NCBI RefSeq assembly: GCF_021347895.1 | Contig: NC_067119.1 | Coordinates: forward strand, 11,234,534 to 11,298,533 | Direction: 5' to 3' | Length of the DNA stretch: 64,000 nt | Source of the DNA: Acanthochromis polyacanthus | Lineage: Eukaryota > Chordata > Actinopteri > Pomacentridae | Shown: piece after piece, positions 10,481-23,105 of the stretch | Position numbering within the stretch: the first letter of the stretch is position 1 | How the letters are laid out: each line of letters begins with the position of its first letter | Position numbers and translations under genes: made by a program | Notes under the pieces: generated by a model | The model's input: the letters and a program-made list of their open reading frames with translations, nothing else | Databases searched by the model: none | Told to the model about the DNA's origin: nothing

Positions 10481-13013
10481 CTCGGCTCCTTCATTAATTA
10501 CTTTGCCTGAATATGTACGTCAACAATAGGAGTGATGCATCAGATCATCACAGGATGCTAGGACCTCTGTTTACGGTGACATCAATTGGTTGTGATGATC
10601 AGTTTGTCTACTACAGTTATGTCTGTTGTTCTATCTTCTTAATCTTTCATTTTTATTGCTTACTAAGGCCCACTTCTTAAAACTTTATTAGTTATTGTTT
10701 TCCATGCATTGTTTTCTAGTAATCTCTAGCTGCCTCCAAGCTTAGTCCCTAGTCATTATCATAGCTGTAACCACTGTCAAAGTAGCTAACGTGCTGGTTT
10801 GGGGCAATGGATTACAAGAAGGAAGCCTTTATGCTCACAGATTACAGCACTGTGCAATTCCTAGTTGGGATCAGAGCTCAGAGTCAGCCACCCTATGGAG
10901 CAGGTAGGGTAAAAGCAAATATCAACCCTGATGATCAACAAGAATGATAATTGGTCTATCTCATTAGCAAATGTCAGTCTTAAAACACCAAGATAATAAA
11001 CACTGATAGTTCTTTCAATTGCAACTCCACCAAATTTGATGCACAGCAATACTACATCCATTTTAGCCATTATAGTAGTTGACAGGCTCTTTGTTTAATA
11101 TCCACAAAGAACTAAAAAAGGTCACAGGTTGCGTTGTACATAAGAGATCCAAGACCTTAGAGGTCCTGCCACAAGGACCTCCAAGGTAGAAAGAGCTAGG
11201 ATAGAGTCTGCTAGAGTTTCCCAAATAATCAACATGCTGAAAGCTAAAGGGACTTTGGAGGTTCTTCAATTCCTTCATTAATAAGTAATTTAAGCATTAA
11301 ACTTTTACGCTTTTAGGTGAATCTCCTATCCAGAGTGATTTGACAGTGAGTGCAGTAGTAGAGTAAGCTTCAATTACTACGATCACAACATTACAAACAG
11401 CCAAAGGATTGCCAGGGTCAGAGCACCGGTGCCCTGTGACTTATCAATCTTGTGACCTTGCAATGTGCAAAGACAAGAAAAGACCAAGTTCATGGTGGGA
11501 TCTCTGAGAAACTACAAGCAGAACTGGATTGTATTTTGTAAAGGTCCATCAAACTGTATCAAATCTATGCGTATGGAACGTGTCTGGAATAAAGAATAAC
11601 AGCCTTACTTTGAGGAGGGTATCTTCAGTGATTACACCTCAGAAACAAAATCACACACATCACTGGACAGGTTTGATGGGAAATCTTGAGCAGACAGATT
11701 AGTTGAACTTTAAGCGCTCATCCGACGATTTATTGCTTGGATATGCTGCCTGATATAATAGCTTCTTTTTTGAGAGAGAAATTCTAGAAAAAAAAAACAA
11801 AACCTGACACTAGAACCAACATTTCTGCCAGTGAATTTTTTTGTCTGCTGTGCCGGCACTGTGCTTTCCGCCACAATGCATAGCCCATTACTGTCTTCAT
11901 GGGCAATTATATGTACAAAAAATAAATAAAAAAAGAAATCTGTAGTTTTGATGGTGTTCACTGGCTCAGTGGGTAAATGCGACAGCCATTCAACAGCGAC
12001 TGAAAGAGGGAAAAGGAGACAGTCACACTTGATCGAGCACAAATAGGGTTATTCTATGAGGGAAAAAATGGTCCAAATGTGTATTTTTTTTTCCAAGTAC
12101 ATGTTATGGAGTTCTGAGATACACGAAACATTTACTAAAAAGGGAAAAAAGAATGACAGGATTATAGTTGCTATAGAATATGCTTTTGCCCTTAAAGACA
12201 TGAAAAGGAGCTAAAATGAAACATAGTGAGATAAATACTATCAAATGATAATAACTATTTCTTCAAACATAACAAATCACGACCATAGCCAAGATTATAT
12301 TATTTAGAGACCATTTAGAAAATTGGTACTTACATGTAAATCCCTCTCAGCAGAGCATGATACATTCATATTTCTATGTTTCTTCAAGCATCTAATGCAT
12401 AACCTGATGTAACATCTCAAAGACAGACACCTACCAACCCGAATGAATGAGCACAGTAATCACAAATCATTCAGTGTGCTCCGTGAGCACCGCTCGACTC
12501 TTCGAGCATGGATGAACAGATGAGCATCTGCAAGCCCTTTTTGTGTGAGTCCTTCAGATGAAGTAGTTCTGTGTCTGGAAAATCAAGACTTTTAGTGCAT
12601 CCATTAGCTATTGGAAATAGTGGCACATTGTTGTTTTTCATTAGCCTCCCATTTTTGGGGGGAAAAACAACCCAAACAATTTTCATCAGCAAAAATTGTT
12701 TCTTGTCACATCTTCTGGCTGGAAATGACGTAAATATAACAGCAAGGTAGATCCAGTTAAGGTAACTAGATGAAATTCACTTGGTTAACATCACTTGGGA
12801 CCACAAATTGACTATGGCCACAATTAAAGCTCATATTGTCTGATTTAGTTTTATCATTCTCATGCTCTAGTTTTGTCTTTAAATGATCACGTTTATAAAT
12901 GACACAAAGACTACTTCCTCTTTAGAATCTCTTCATTTGCAGACCTGTTGCCATCAAATTTCTTCTTTTTCAGACATATTGTGACCTTCTCTTCTGGCCA
13001 TCACAGTATGGTC

Positions 13014-14106
13014 TAGGCTTGTCAAAAATATCGATACTTCGGTACTTACTTGATCCTAAACATTGTAAACGGATACGATACTAGCTTGCCGTAGTATTGA
13101 TACTATCGATACTCTGCTCCTATGGTCTGCTGCTCCCGCTACAGTCCACCCCCCTCCGAACTCATAGCATGTCCAGACTTGTTAATGTCTCGCTACTACC
13201 GGCAAAACACGATGGAATGAAGAAATATAACCATGGCAAGTGTCGCAGCAGAGCCCCCGCGGCCAGTCCTGGTCAACAGGGAAAAGAGTAGAAGTGCCAT
13301 TTGGAGGTATTTTGCCTACGAAGCAGAACGCGGAAAGGCAAAGGATTAAGGAATTTCATGAGGTAAGCTCCCGTTTGATCATGATTGAATTGAGTTGTAT
13401 GGACCTAAACAGCAACGTAACGTTGCCAGGGCATTCGCCGACTAAGCTAGCGCTAGTCCAAAACACAACGTTACATGGGGCTTTCTTCCAACGTTAGCAG
13501 GCATGCCCATAGCCCGAGTAATTCTAATTGACTGCTTTAATTTAACGAGATACAAACGTATTTGCGTCTGCTAAGTGTGATGTTTCTCTTATACCTCCAG
13601 AGTGACGCTGAGAGTGGAGAGAGTCGACCGGCTGCAGTGACACCAAAACACCAACGGCCTTCGCTAACAGCAGTGTTTGACCAGCGAAGACATTATGATC
13701 CAAAGTCACGAGAAGCAAAGAAAATAAACAGGGCTGTGACAGAGTATTTGTGCATGGATATGGTCCCCATTTACACAGTAGAGAAATCTGGGTTCAAACA
13801 ACTTCTTAAACAGCTAAATCCTAGCTATGACCTTCCCTCACGTAATCATTTCATGAGCACTGAAATGCCTGCATTATACGATGCAACAAAACAACTCATC
13901 ATGGATCAGCTTTCAGATAAACCATACTTTTCATGCACAACAGACCTTTGGACCTAAGTTTTTCCCAATAAAAAAAAATGGTTTTACAGCAAAGTACAAA
14001 AGCCTGTGCTTTAATTTGTTCCATGTGGTATCGAAATGGTATCGAGTATCGATACTGAACTGGCTATCGGTATCAAAGTTGAAATTCTAGTATGGTGACA
14101 AGCCTA
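13014..14106 (+). mobile_element. 1093-bp defective hAT transposon (ZBED-type)
   Basis: The element starts taggcttgtca and ends with the exact reverse complement tgacaagccta, an 11-bp TIR. It is flanked by a perfect 8-bp duplication, gtatggtc, at 13006-13013 and 14107-14114, as expected of hAT transposition. Both subterminal regions carry repeated 'tatcgatac' and 'ggtatc' words, which are possible transposase-binding repeats. It holds the first two exon-like pieces of a ZBED-type hAT transposase (see the pseudogene entry) but lacks the catalytic core and dimerisation domain. It is therefore a deletion derivative that needs a transposase in trans. Confidence 0.9.
13233..13957 (+). pseudogene. 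Truncated hAT/ZBED-type transposase, N-terminal part only
   Basis: A start at 13233 opens a frame of 38 codons that includes SAIWRYFAYEAERGK, the beginning of a BED-type zinc finger, then stops before any Cys/His ligand. A plausible donor (gag|gtaagc, GT at 13363) and acceptor (cctccag ending at 13600) bracket an intron. The following exon-like block reads REAKKINRAVTEYLCMDMVP, then SGFKQLLKQLNPSYDLPSR, and ends at DLWT followed by a stop at 13955-13957. These motifs are typical of the N-terminal half of fish hAT/ZBED transposases (family knowledge). The zinc-finger ligands, most of the RNase H-like catalytic region and the C-terminal dimerisation region are missing, so the protein cannot be an active transposase. 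Confidence 0.88.
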
Positions 14107-16687
14107 GTATGGTCCTTGTCAAAGTCCCTCAGATCCTTGTGTTGACTATTTTTTCGGCTTCCCACACATCAACTTTAAAAACTAACTGTTCACTTGCTGC
14201 CTCATACATGGTACCCACTGACAGGTGATACTAAAACAAAGCAATCAATGTTATTCACCTTAACTGTCAGTGGTTTTAATGTTCTGGATAATTGGTGTAT
14301 GCTAGCCCATGTTGTGCATGTGTGTTACAGTATATCAGGGACAAAGACATCTAACTGGTACTTCAATCTCAATCACAGTATCGCCTCTTTTTTTTGGCAA
14401 AAACTTGAGCTCAGCATTTTATACACTTTATATGCTATTGTCAAAATTAGCAAAAGACATTACACTGACTTCCACCAGACTTGTCTCAACCTCAAACATA
14501 AATAAAGCTGAGCCTAATATTAAACTTAACTGAAACATCTTCACACACAAATTTCATTACATTAATTTCCCAGAAACCAAACTGAGTCGGCCGTTAACCA
14601 CAAACCAAGTCTTCATGCTAAAATGTAACGATTTACATTACAAAGATTTGCCCTTTGTGGTCCCCATATTGTGACTGTATAAACAGATTTATGTGCATCT
14701 CCACATTATAAGTACACATACACACACCAAACAGTAGGCTGTGGGCTGTTGTGTGGTGCTTCCTGCAGCACAGTGAATAGGAAGATGTACTAAAAGCGGA
14801 AGCAATATTGTGAAATGCAAGACTGTATAAACTAAACCACAAAGCGCATCACTAAGAAAATAGGATAGAAAGAAAATATGTACAGTGTGTTGAGGAGATA
14901 AAAAAAGACTTATGGCACAAAGTCTCTGAAGAATGATACTATTCTGCAGCACTACCTTATAGACAACATTCAGCCTAAAGAAATCAACTTTTCTGTTTGA
15001 GACAGAACCACAGATCTGGTAAAAGGTATTGTTCATTTGACAAGAAAAGAAAAAGAAAAAGAAGACGACAGAAAGGATGGCTGGATTACCAAATGAGCCT
15101 ATCAGGAAGAGGTCCATGAGGAAAGTTAGTACAGCACTTAAATATATCATTGACAGTAAGTCAGTAAAACAACCCTAACATGTTTGCTGGAAAAATCTGA
15201 CATTTTCTGTGTAGTGCCCTTTAGGTTTTGTGTCATATCTGTGGATCTGCTAAAACTGCCTCCATTCATCTCTAGTGGGAAGAAAACATTGAAGCTCAGT
15301 TGCAGATAAAAGTTGCAAAGGCTACAATACAGTAATGTTTGAATTCCAGACATGTAACCAAGAAGTATAGCCTCCTTTTGACTCTCAAATCCCTGAATAA
15401 TGACACAACAGGGCTTTTTTTTTTAATTCTCCTCTCCTGTACAATAAAGACAATATTATAATATTTAATTTTATTGTATTCAATAAAAAATAAATAAAGT
15501 TAAAATAAATAAAATATGTATTGTATTGTATTCTTTTGTATTCATAAAGTCAGTCAGTTGTGACACATTGCTTCTAAAATGGGATTCTTCAAAACAATGT
15601 TTAAAACTGAAAAGCTGCATTTATATCCATAGTTACTTCCAAGAACAAAATAAATGTTTATTCAGGAAAAAAAAAATACCGGCAACACACCACACAACGT
15701 TTGGTAAGTTCTTTGAAACTCCCTTTTGGAGACGGAGCTAAAGTGCAGCTGCAGTTCAGCCAGTATGCAGTAAAAACTGGGGCTCCTACAATATGAACAT
15801 CTGTAGCTTATTTCAAGTGGGTCCCAGAGTAATAAAACAGACAATATGTTTTCATGAGCCTGGGTCCCAGGCCAAGAAAATAAAAATGTTCTAGCAAAAA
15901 AAAAGAAAAGAAAAAAAAGAAGCTTCAGGAGGGGATTTCTGTCTGTTAGCAAAAATATCAACTGTTTCTCCCTCAGCTTGTTAAAACAAAAACAAACCTA
16001 TCCCCGAACTCTTTTTTTTTTTTTTTTTAAATAACTCCTGGGGTAACTTAGAGGTAAATGCTCCAACACACCGAAAAACATGCACATACACCACTTAGTT
16101 TCAAAAGGAGCAACCGGTGCATCCGCCAGCACACGGGAATGCAGGAGCAGCATAGAGGAGGCCTGTTTCTAAATGGGGTTCTTCTATCCTGCAACAAGGA
16201 GTGGCACGAACAATAAAACACAACACAATAACCGGCCAGGTATTTGCATATCAAGCATCCTCAAATTGGCGTTGGGAGACCCAGACTCAAAGAATGATAG
16301 AGGCGCACAAAGAGAAGAAAGGAGACAGGAGGAGTGCCGGGAGTCGATAAACACAGCAAGAGATGGTGAATTCTGTGTGAAGAGGAGAGTATGGAAGCTG
16401 TGCATGTGCAAAGAGGATCACTGTCACATCAATGACGAGGCTCAAAAGGCAAAAAAAGTGTCTAATTCAGCTCAAACACACACTCACACTCAGAGACATA
16501 TTAATTATAATTTCGGCGATAATGCCAATCATTTGGTAAGTGAGACTACAGCGTCGCCTCCTTCTCTCAGACTCTGCTCCGTCACTCCCGCCTCATTTTC
16601 TTCTCGTCTTCTGCGTCTTCTTTCTGTCTATTTTCCTTGCCCTCGCACACATGCACGGCTCCGAAATGCACAAACACGGGGCGCTAT

Positions 16688-16776
16688 CTCGAGGCTGATG
16701 GCTGTCACCTTTGTGTACTCAGCCTCTTTCAGGAGCCAGCAATGCAAATAACACCCTCATGAATATTCAGGACTGA
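16688..16776 (+). promoter_or_regulatory. Candidate conserved element, copy A of an inverted pair
   Basis: This 89-bp block matches the reverse complement of 28629-28717 with only about seven or eight differences by eye. It includes the exact shared run 'tgatggctgtcacctttgtg' and continues identically through 'tactcagcctctttcaggag'. It contains a consensus octamer ATGCAAAT (16742-16749) and ATGAATATTCAG (16759-16770), both POU-factor-like. The flanking sequence is pyrimidine-rich on the left and purine-rich on the right, and the same polarity is seen around copy B once it is inverted. I recognise no transposon. Regulatory function is inference. Confidence 0.5.
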
Positions 16777-16930
16777 TTTGAGATGGAAAGAGAGAGTGAG
16801 GGAGAAAACAGGAGAAGGAGGGAAGAAAGGGGGGGCGGTGACAGGGAAGCTGAAAAGAAAACGTATAGGAGGAATGCTGTAGACTGAGTGATAGTGTAGA
16901 GTGGATTACGGGAATAAACAGAAACTGAGT

Positions 16931-17271
16931 GGCAGTGGGATCAGCGGTTAGCAATGTCACCGTACAGCTCCCTGCCTGGGCCTGGGATCTTTCTGTGTGG
17001 AGTTTACATGTTTACATGTGGGTTTTACTCTGGCTGCCTCCCACAGTCCAAAAACATACTGAGGTTAATTGGCGATTCTAAATTGTGCATAAGTGTGAAT
17101 GTAAGTGTGCTTTTTGGCTTTGTGTGGCCCTCTGATAGACAGGCAACCTGTCCAGGGTGTCCTCTGCCTTCGCTCTAAGTCAGCTGGGATAGACTCCAGC
17201 CCCCTACGATCCTAATGAGGATTAAGCTGTGTATAGAGGATTGATGGATGGATGGATGGATGGATGGATGG
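16931..17271 (+). repeat. Fish GATG-tailed retroposon (non-LTR or SINE-like)
   Basis: Phrases in order include 'cagcggttagcaatgtcac', 'tttctgtgtggagtttacat', 'cctcccacagtccaaaaaca', 'aggttaattggcgattctaa', 'gcaacctgtccagggtgtcc', 'cagctgggatagactccagc' and 'atgaggattaagctgtgtat'. The element ends in a (GATG)n tail at 17243-17271. This is a very abundant fish interspersed retroposon that I recognise from memory. The copy is nearly full length, in + orientation (opposite to the TMEM132 gene), with no coding capacity. An open frame across it is an artefact. Confidence 0.85.
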
Positions 17272-20200
17272 CAGTGTGGGTTAAAGAGAAAAGCTGGTGT
17301 TTGTGCGTTTGGAGCAATTTGTCATATTTTGCCTGTAAACGTGTGGCTTTCCACTTTCTCAAGGTAAGTGTAAAAATGATAATACCACTACTGTTTGGTC
17401 CTTCAGATGATTTCGTCCTTGATAAAAGTTGTACTTGCTTCAAGTCTCCAATAAACTATTTAAAAAATATATATTTGAACAACTACCCTCCGTAGAACTA
17501 CAGGTTCAAGATGCACGCTCGTTTGGATTCTGTCTTTTTCCAGTTCAAACTAAAGAAGAACAATTAAATGAAACACCCTGTAACAGCTATACAAAACACC
17601 AAAGCTGTCCTGGAATTCCATATAGTATGCAGTTCCATCTCGGGCTGGTCCGAATAACAATTTGTGGGCTCCGGATATTCAGGCCCCATTAATCACAAAT
17701 ATTTGGCTGATCAGCCGGGGCGGGGGGCTTCAAACTGTCTTCACCAGTCATTTGTGCTTTTTGGACAAGCATCTTTTTTGGCTTTACCAGCTCAGGAAAC
17801 TGCAAATGTGTACTGTAGTTAAGAACAGCTGCAGGAATCTACAAAGAACAGTGATTTTCAACTGGATCCGTAGTGTATTATCATAGCACATATGACAGCA
17901 CAGCTTTTATGTTTGAGCAGGATAAGAGGAAGAGTTTGTCAGTTTATATCTCATTTTTTGTTATCAGCATATTTCTCTAATTTATTCATTCACAGAGTCA
18001 TACCCTTCAGATTTGATATCTGTAATACACTGCAATCTGGTATCAATATGGAATACATTTATAGACTTTATTTTCCAAAATCAAAAGCATTTAAGTTATT
18101 CCAACAGTAAGTTATGATACGATTCAATTTTTTTGCCTTCACTAGAATTGATTTTAAAATTGTATTGCTTGTTTATAAAGTTTCGTTTATATATTTACTA
18201 TTTATACATTTTTAAATTCTGATGCCTGCTTGCTGCATCACCTTGAATTCATACAATTTATAAGGATGCTATATTAATAAAGTTAATATTACTATATACC
18301 TCATGTTGCTCACTTGTTTACCGATGGTTACTATTAATAATTCTCATTCAGTTCCTTCATCACAATGCTATTTAACTTCATTCTTAACTGACAAAACTAT
18401 TCCTGTGTTTACTTGTTTAATTTTCCAGTGACTGATACAGAATAACAAGAGATTATATGATTACATTAAGAAAGGAAATATGAACAAGTCATTACAGAGA
18501 ATTAACCTGCCAAGCCTTACTTCGCCGCTTCCTCCTTAATTCAGATTGAATCCAACAAGCATATTATTACTCACAGAACGGATGGATGTTAAAGCAACAA
18601 GTAAGTGGCAGTGCGATGAGAATATTACAGCTGCAAGAGCGTAACGGGCTGGAGAGACATATACATGCAGACCTGAGTACATGCTGTGTTGAGTCCAATT
18701 TAATGGCTAAGGTGATTATTTAGAGTGCTGCTTTGGAAGTAGCACAGACTGAAAAAGAGACTGGACAAAGGAGTGATCTCTGATCCAAAGGATATGAAAG
18801 ATTTCCTGTCGAGAATATGATAAATAGAAGAAGAAAGTCTCAGACACAAAGGAAGACAATGACACGGAGATATCGTGCAGAAAAAAGACAAAGGTGGGAG
18901 ACACTGGCTTAGATATGTTAGATAGGTTACACTGACTTCTGCAGAAATGGGCCATTCAGTTCACTTATACCTAAAGTGAGAAGATACACATTGTGAATCA
19001 TGAATCATTCATATTTCTTTGGACTGTTCTCTGAAAAAGTCAACACAAAGAGCAACAGAGAAGCAAGACAGTGAAACACAAATAACACAAACAAACAGTA
19101 CAGAGAATGAAGAACTATGAATGACAGAACGGACTGAACTACAGGGACAAACAAAGACACTGAGAAGAGCACAAACACACACTACAGTGAAACCTGCGTA
19201 CTATTTGTACACACATTCACATACAAGTATTTGGGCATACACTTCTTGTTTCAGTCATTTCAGAGGATATCACATTGACTTAGCCAAACTCTAGCTATAG
19301 CTACTATCTAACCTCCTGAATCTAAAAACATTGTAGACTTAGAAGGTGTGCTATGTTGAAAAATGACCCCATTTATCACATCAGAAACTGTAAAAGCTGA
19401 AAAAGCTGTTGGATTTCTAACTTTCTGACGGGCCTTGAACTAGTCATCTGGAACATGCTGTTCCATCGGTTAGCTTAATCAAATCTAAGCTCAAAGTTGG
19501 GACATCTTATCAAGATCACTTTAATATCTTTTATAAAAATTCTACAAAATATACCTTTTCTACAAACCACATTCTTTAAAAAATAAAATAAAATCAACTC
19601 TGCATTTGGCAGTGCCATTAGTAACTCCGCTGTCACCAAGAGTCACATGACAAAAACTCTGGTATGTTTTAGATAAACTGGGCTGAACTGCAGGCTGTGT
19701 ATACAAAGAACAAATATGAGGCAAGAATGGAAACAAATTCAAAACGTAGTAAAATACCCATAGCATGTTGGATCTACATTTTCTGTGAGCACTTACAAAA
19801 ATGTAGCACATTTTAATGTGTAAAATGAAAAAGCAACAAAATTCAACTTTCTTTTTGCCTGTTTTTAGAATCTTTATAGCATTATGACATTGTTGTACTG
19901 CACAAAGGACCTTTTTTAAAATTTTCTCTCTACTTGCAGCCAGGATTGTGCTGTTTCCATAGAAATGCAGAACTTTGTATGACAATAATGTGAGGACAGA
20001 AACTGCTTGGAGCCCAGAGGGTTAATCCTAAGCTGTATTCCAACCTTCTCCTAAACCTAACTTTAACCTAAAACAAGTTTTCACTTTAAAATCGAACGAT
20101 TTACCTGCTTTTTGTCCACAGAAGCGAGGTGGGCCCCGTCTAAAACAATTTTTTTTTCCCCATAACGCACAATGTTGAATGCAAACTAACCCGATGTACA

Positions 20201-20889
20201 ACACCAATCTTGTTTCCTCGAGACCACATACACGCTCTCACAAAGAAACATACACACAAAATAGAACCGATTCTGCCTTTTTGCCGGAAAAAGAGCATTT
20301 GAGGTGAAATCGATGGTGGAGCTTTGTGGAATAAAGGCATCCTCGGCCTTGTGTGTGTGTGAGACACAGAGGGCAAAGTGTGTGTGTGTGCGTGAAGCGT
20401 AACCGGTCCTTAGAAGTACATCTCCCCTCTGATCCCAGGAAAAATCCACTAATCCCTACACACACACAGGCAAACACACACAGAAAGGAACGATAAATTC
20501 AGTTGGCATACAAAGACACACGGCAAAAACAAAAGATAAAATACATCAGAAACAGGGCAAAAACAGATAAGCTCTTTTTAGTAATGGAATACGGAACAAT
20601 GCTGCTTTAAAGTGACAACTTTGTGTCATTCAGTGACTTCTAGGATTCTTACTGTGTCTTGGCCAATACTGTCACACACAGTACTGGACTTCTATCACAT
20701 GGGACAAACAGTACAAGAAGATGCGTACAATGTTTGACCCTTACTGTCCTGTTAAGCTGCCTCGTTATCTCATCGTTAGTGCAAAGGGACGACTACTCTG
20801 TGATGCCAGCATCCCAATTTTCAGTCATTTTTGAAAACTATATAAATATTATAGGGATTGTTCAAATATCAATCTCAACCTCACTCTGT

Positions 20890-21400
20890 CTGCTGTCATT
20901 CTGTGGTATCAGGAATATCTGTCACGCAGAGACTGAAAAAGCTGAAGAAGAATCACAAGTAGTTGCCACAAAGCAGGGAATTAGCTATTCTCACAGTGGC
21001 TAAGGCTATGCTGACGGCCAGCGGCTAAGTTAGAAGGCAGACAAAGTACCCTGAAACAAAATTTGGAAAGCAATAATGAATAATGATTTAAGATATAGAG
21101 CTTAGTGTGCAACAAAAGTGACAGAAAAGATAAAGAAAACAGAAGAACAGCAGAAGCACTTCAGCCGAGAGCATCCTAATTTAATCATTTCTATTTCTAG
21201 TTTACATATTCAGTTATAGTTAAACTTAATAATACAGAAGTCAAGCTATGAATGACAGGTTCTCTGCTATCACATGCTGTTGAATCACTACATCAAATGT
21301 ATATTGGGCCCCAACATATATTGGCCTTTTCTGATTATAAATCATCAACATCCGTCCTGAAAAACCCATATTGGTCAATCACTAATATATTCTCAAGTCC
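20890..21400 (+). repeat. Dispersed non-autonomous repeat, copy 1 (uninterrupted)
   Basis: The stretch shares with 61905-62307, in the same order and orientation, 'ctctgtggtatcag/ggcgtcag', 'attctcacagtggctaaggc', 'taagttagaaggca', 'gagcatcctaatttaat/gagcgtcctaatttaat' and 'gctatcacatgctgtt'. Both copies have 'gatatt/gatatat'-type sequence near the ends. It encodes nothing recognisable and looks like an old non-autonomous DNA transposon. It supplies the empty site for the TA-flanked insertion seen in copy 2. Confidence 0.75.
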
Positions 21401-22639
21401 ATAAAAATCCAAATCTTTGCCATCAAACCTGCAAATTCTGAGTAGATTGCATCTTTTTAAGTGTCACTTTCGAAACTGTTGGAAGCCGCACTAAACATCA
21501 TCTTGTGCCAGTGTAATAGCTGAATGATAAAAGTGACGAGCTGTTACAAGGTCTGACCTAGTAAGGCTGCTGTTGTGACTTTTACAAAAAAAAAAGACTA
21601 CATGACTACAGAGTGCAAGAAAACAGAGAATCTGAGAGAACACAAACTGAAAAAAAACAACTTGTTTGCCTTTTCATAATCGCTGTTTCAATCTCTATCT
21701 ATATCCCCTCACACATACACACACGTAGCATTTATCCCCTCATCAGTAATCATCTCACTAATTAGCAAACCAAACAACGATAGCACGGTTCAAGATGACA
21801 GCTTTTTAATGAGCGAGATACTAATCACTTTGACCCTCGGTCTGTCAACATTCCTGCTGATGGAAAAAATGCTGAAATGTTCAGTTAATCATGGTTTCAA
21901 AGTGTCTAACTTCTATTCCAAGGGTTTCTACACATTTGAACGCTGGCTGAATGTTTACTGAACTACATCTCCACACAACACAACATGAATTCATCATCAA
22001 CTTTTACCCTCTTTCCCACCTTTTCAAGTTACAAGCAGTGGTGTGAGTGATTATAGAGCTGAGGCATGCTAAGAAATGTGTGTTTTTACTTGCACTTTCG
22101 AGGAAAAGTTTTCTGCTCCACTCGTTTTGGATTAATGCATGAGACTGAGAGTTAGTGAAAGCCACTTTGTGCTTGCTTGGTTAACAATTGTTGAAATTAG
22201 GATCACAACCGAAACAATATCTTCCACTTTACTGGTAGTTTGGATGGGACATTAGATGAAATAGCTTCTGAGAGCAGAGCTGCAGCCTGGCCTGGTTCAA
22301 GAGTTTGGCTGAGATTGTTTGGTTTCAGCAACAGTGCACAAAGCAACAGAGCAAAAAGAACGAGGCTGAAGAAGGTTGTATATCTTGGTCTCTTTTGTGC
22401 TGCTCTTCTTTCTTTTCAACTGTCTTTATTTCCTATTTTAAGACAAGACACATTCTGAATTTAAAAGTCTTGCTCATACATATAATACTACATTACATCC
22501 AATAAACATATGAAAAAAAAACTATGAGAATAAACATAATGTGTGAAATAAGCACACTAATATAGTATTGTATTCCGAAGCAAATACTTAGAAAGTCTTT
22601 AACTTAGTTAAATTTGAACTGTGCAAATCATTTTCAAAG

Positions 22640-23105
22640 CGAGCAACAAGTTACTCCCTGATAACATTCAACAAGCATTCAGAAGCAAACTTGCAAGTCA
22701 TGAATTACGAAGAAATTTGGATTTTATAAAGCCATTTGCTCAAGAAGAATAGATGTTTGTCAGTTTTTTGGGTAAACTTATGGAACAGTCTGGACAAGGA
22801 CCTCAAAATGAGCACAACTATAAAACAATTCTTAAAAAATAGCTTGAAAAATAAAATAATGTGGAACAGTCAATGTGTTCTTGGGTGTTCTAAAGAGCTG
22901 TGTAAGTGTAGAGTTTGATGTAAACAGGAAACAGTAAGATACAAGATGTACAGACATGGAGGGGGTTGATAAGTTTAACTTCACCCTTCTTGTTTTCTGA
23001 CATTAGTTTAGGTTCTGGATTTGGTTCGGTTGTTTTTTGTTTAGTGTGTTTTAATTTCTCTTTTGTCTTCATGATGCTGTGGCATGTCTGAAATGAATGA
23101 AATGT
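22640..23105 (+). pseudogene. 3' end of a LINE (reverse-transcriptase C-terminus and 3' UTR)
   Basis: The translation includes VNLWNSLDKDLKMSTTIKQF followed by Lys-rich sequence, which matches the conserved C-terminal tail of fish non-LTR retrotransposon reverse transcriptases. Upstream, in another frame, 'LLPDNIQQAF' and 'HELRRNLDFIKPFA' fit the preceding conserved stretch, so at least one frameshift is present. The 3' UTR-like block 'gacatggagggggttgataa' and the terminal (TGAA)-type tail near 23090-23105 are typical of such LINEs. It is 5'-truncated and inactive. Confidence 0.75.

Larger units (their letters stand above)
12960..14299 (-). mobile_element. Tc1-like transposon remnant, split by a hAT insertion
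   Basis: The sequence right of the hAT insertion (14115-14299) contains 'cttgtcaaagtccctcagat', 'acacatcaactttaaaaact', 'gttcacttgctgcctcatac' and 'ctgtcagtggttttaatgtt' in that order. It ends near an imperfect 'ggtgta' terminus at 14299. This is the 5' end of a very common fish Tc1-like element whose transposase reads on the minus strand (recognised from memory). The left flank (about 12985-13013, 'tctggccatcacagtatggt') continues the same element, so removing the insertion and one target copy restores the expected order. Only the end of the transposon is present, and no functional transposase remains. Confidence 0.75.

Noticed and set aside
16173..16751. 192-codon + strand open frame
   Set aside because: No domain, simple-repeat-derived His/Thr and Ser/Arg stretches, no splice or start context. 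Only its last 18 codons are shared with the inverted copy at 28.6 kb, which is reported separately.
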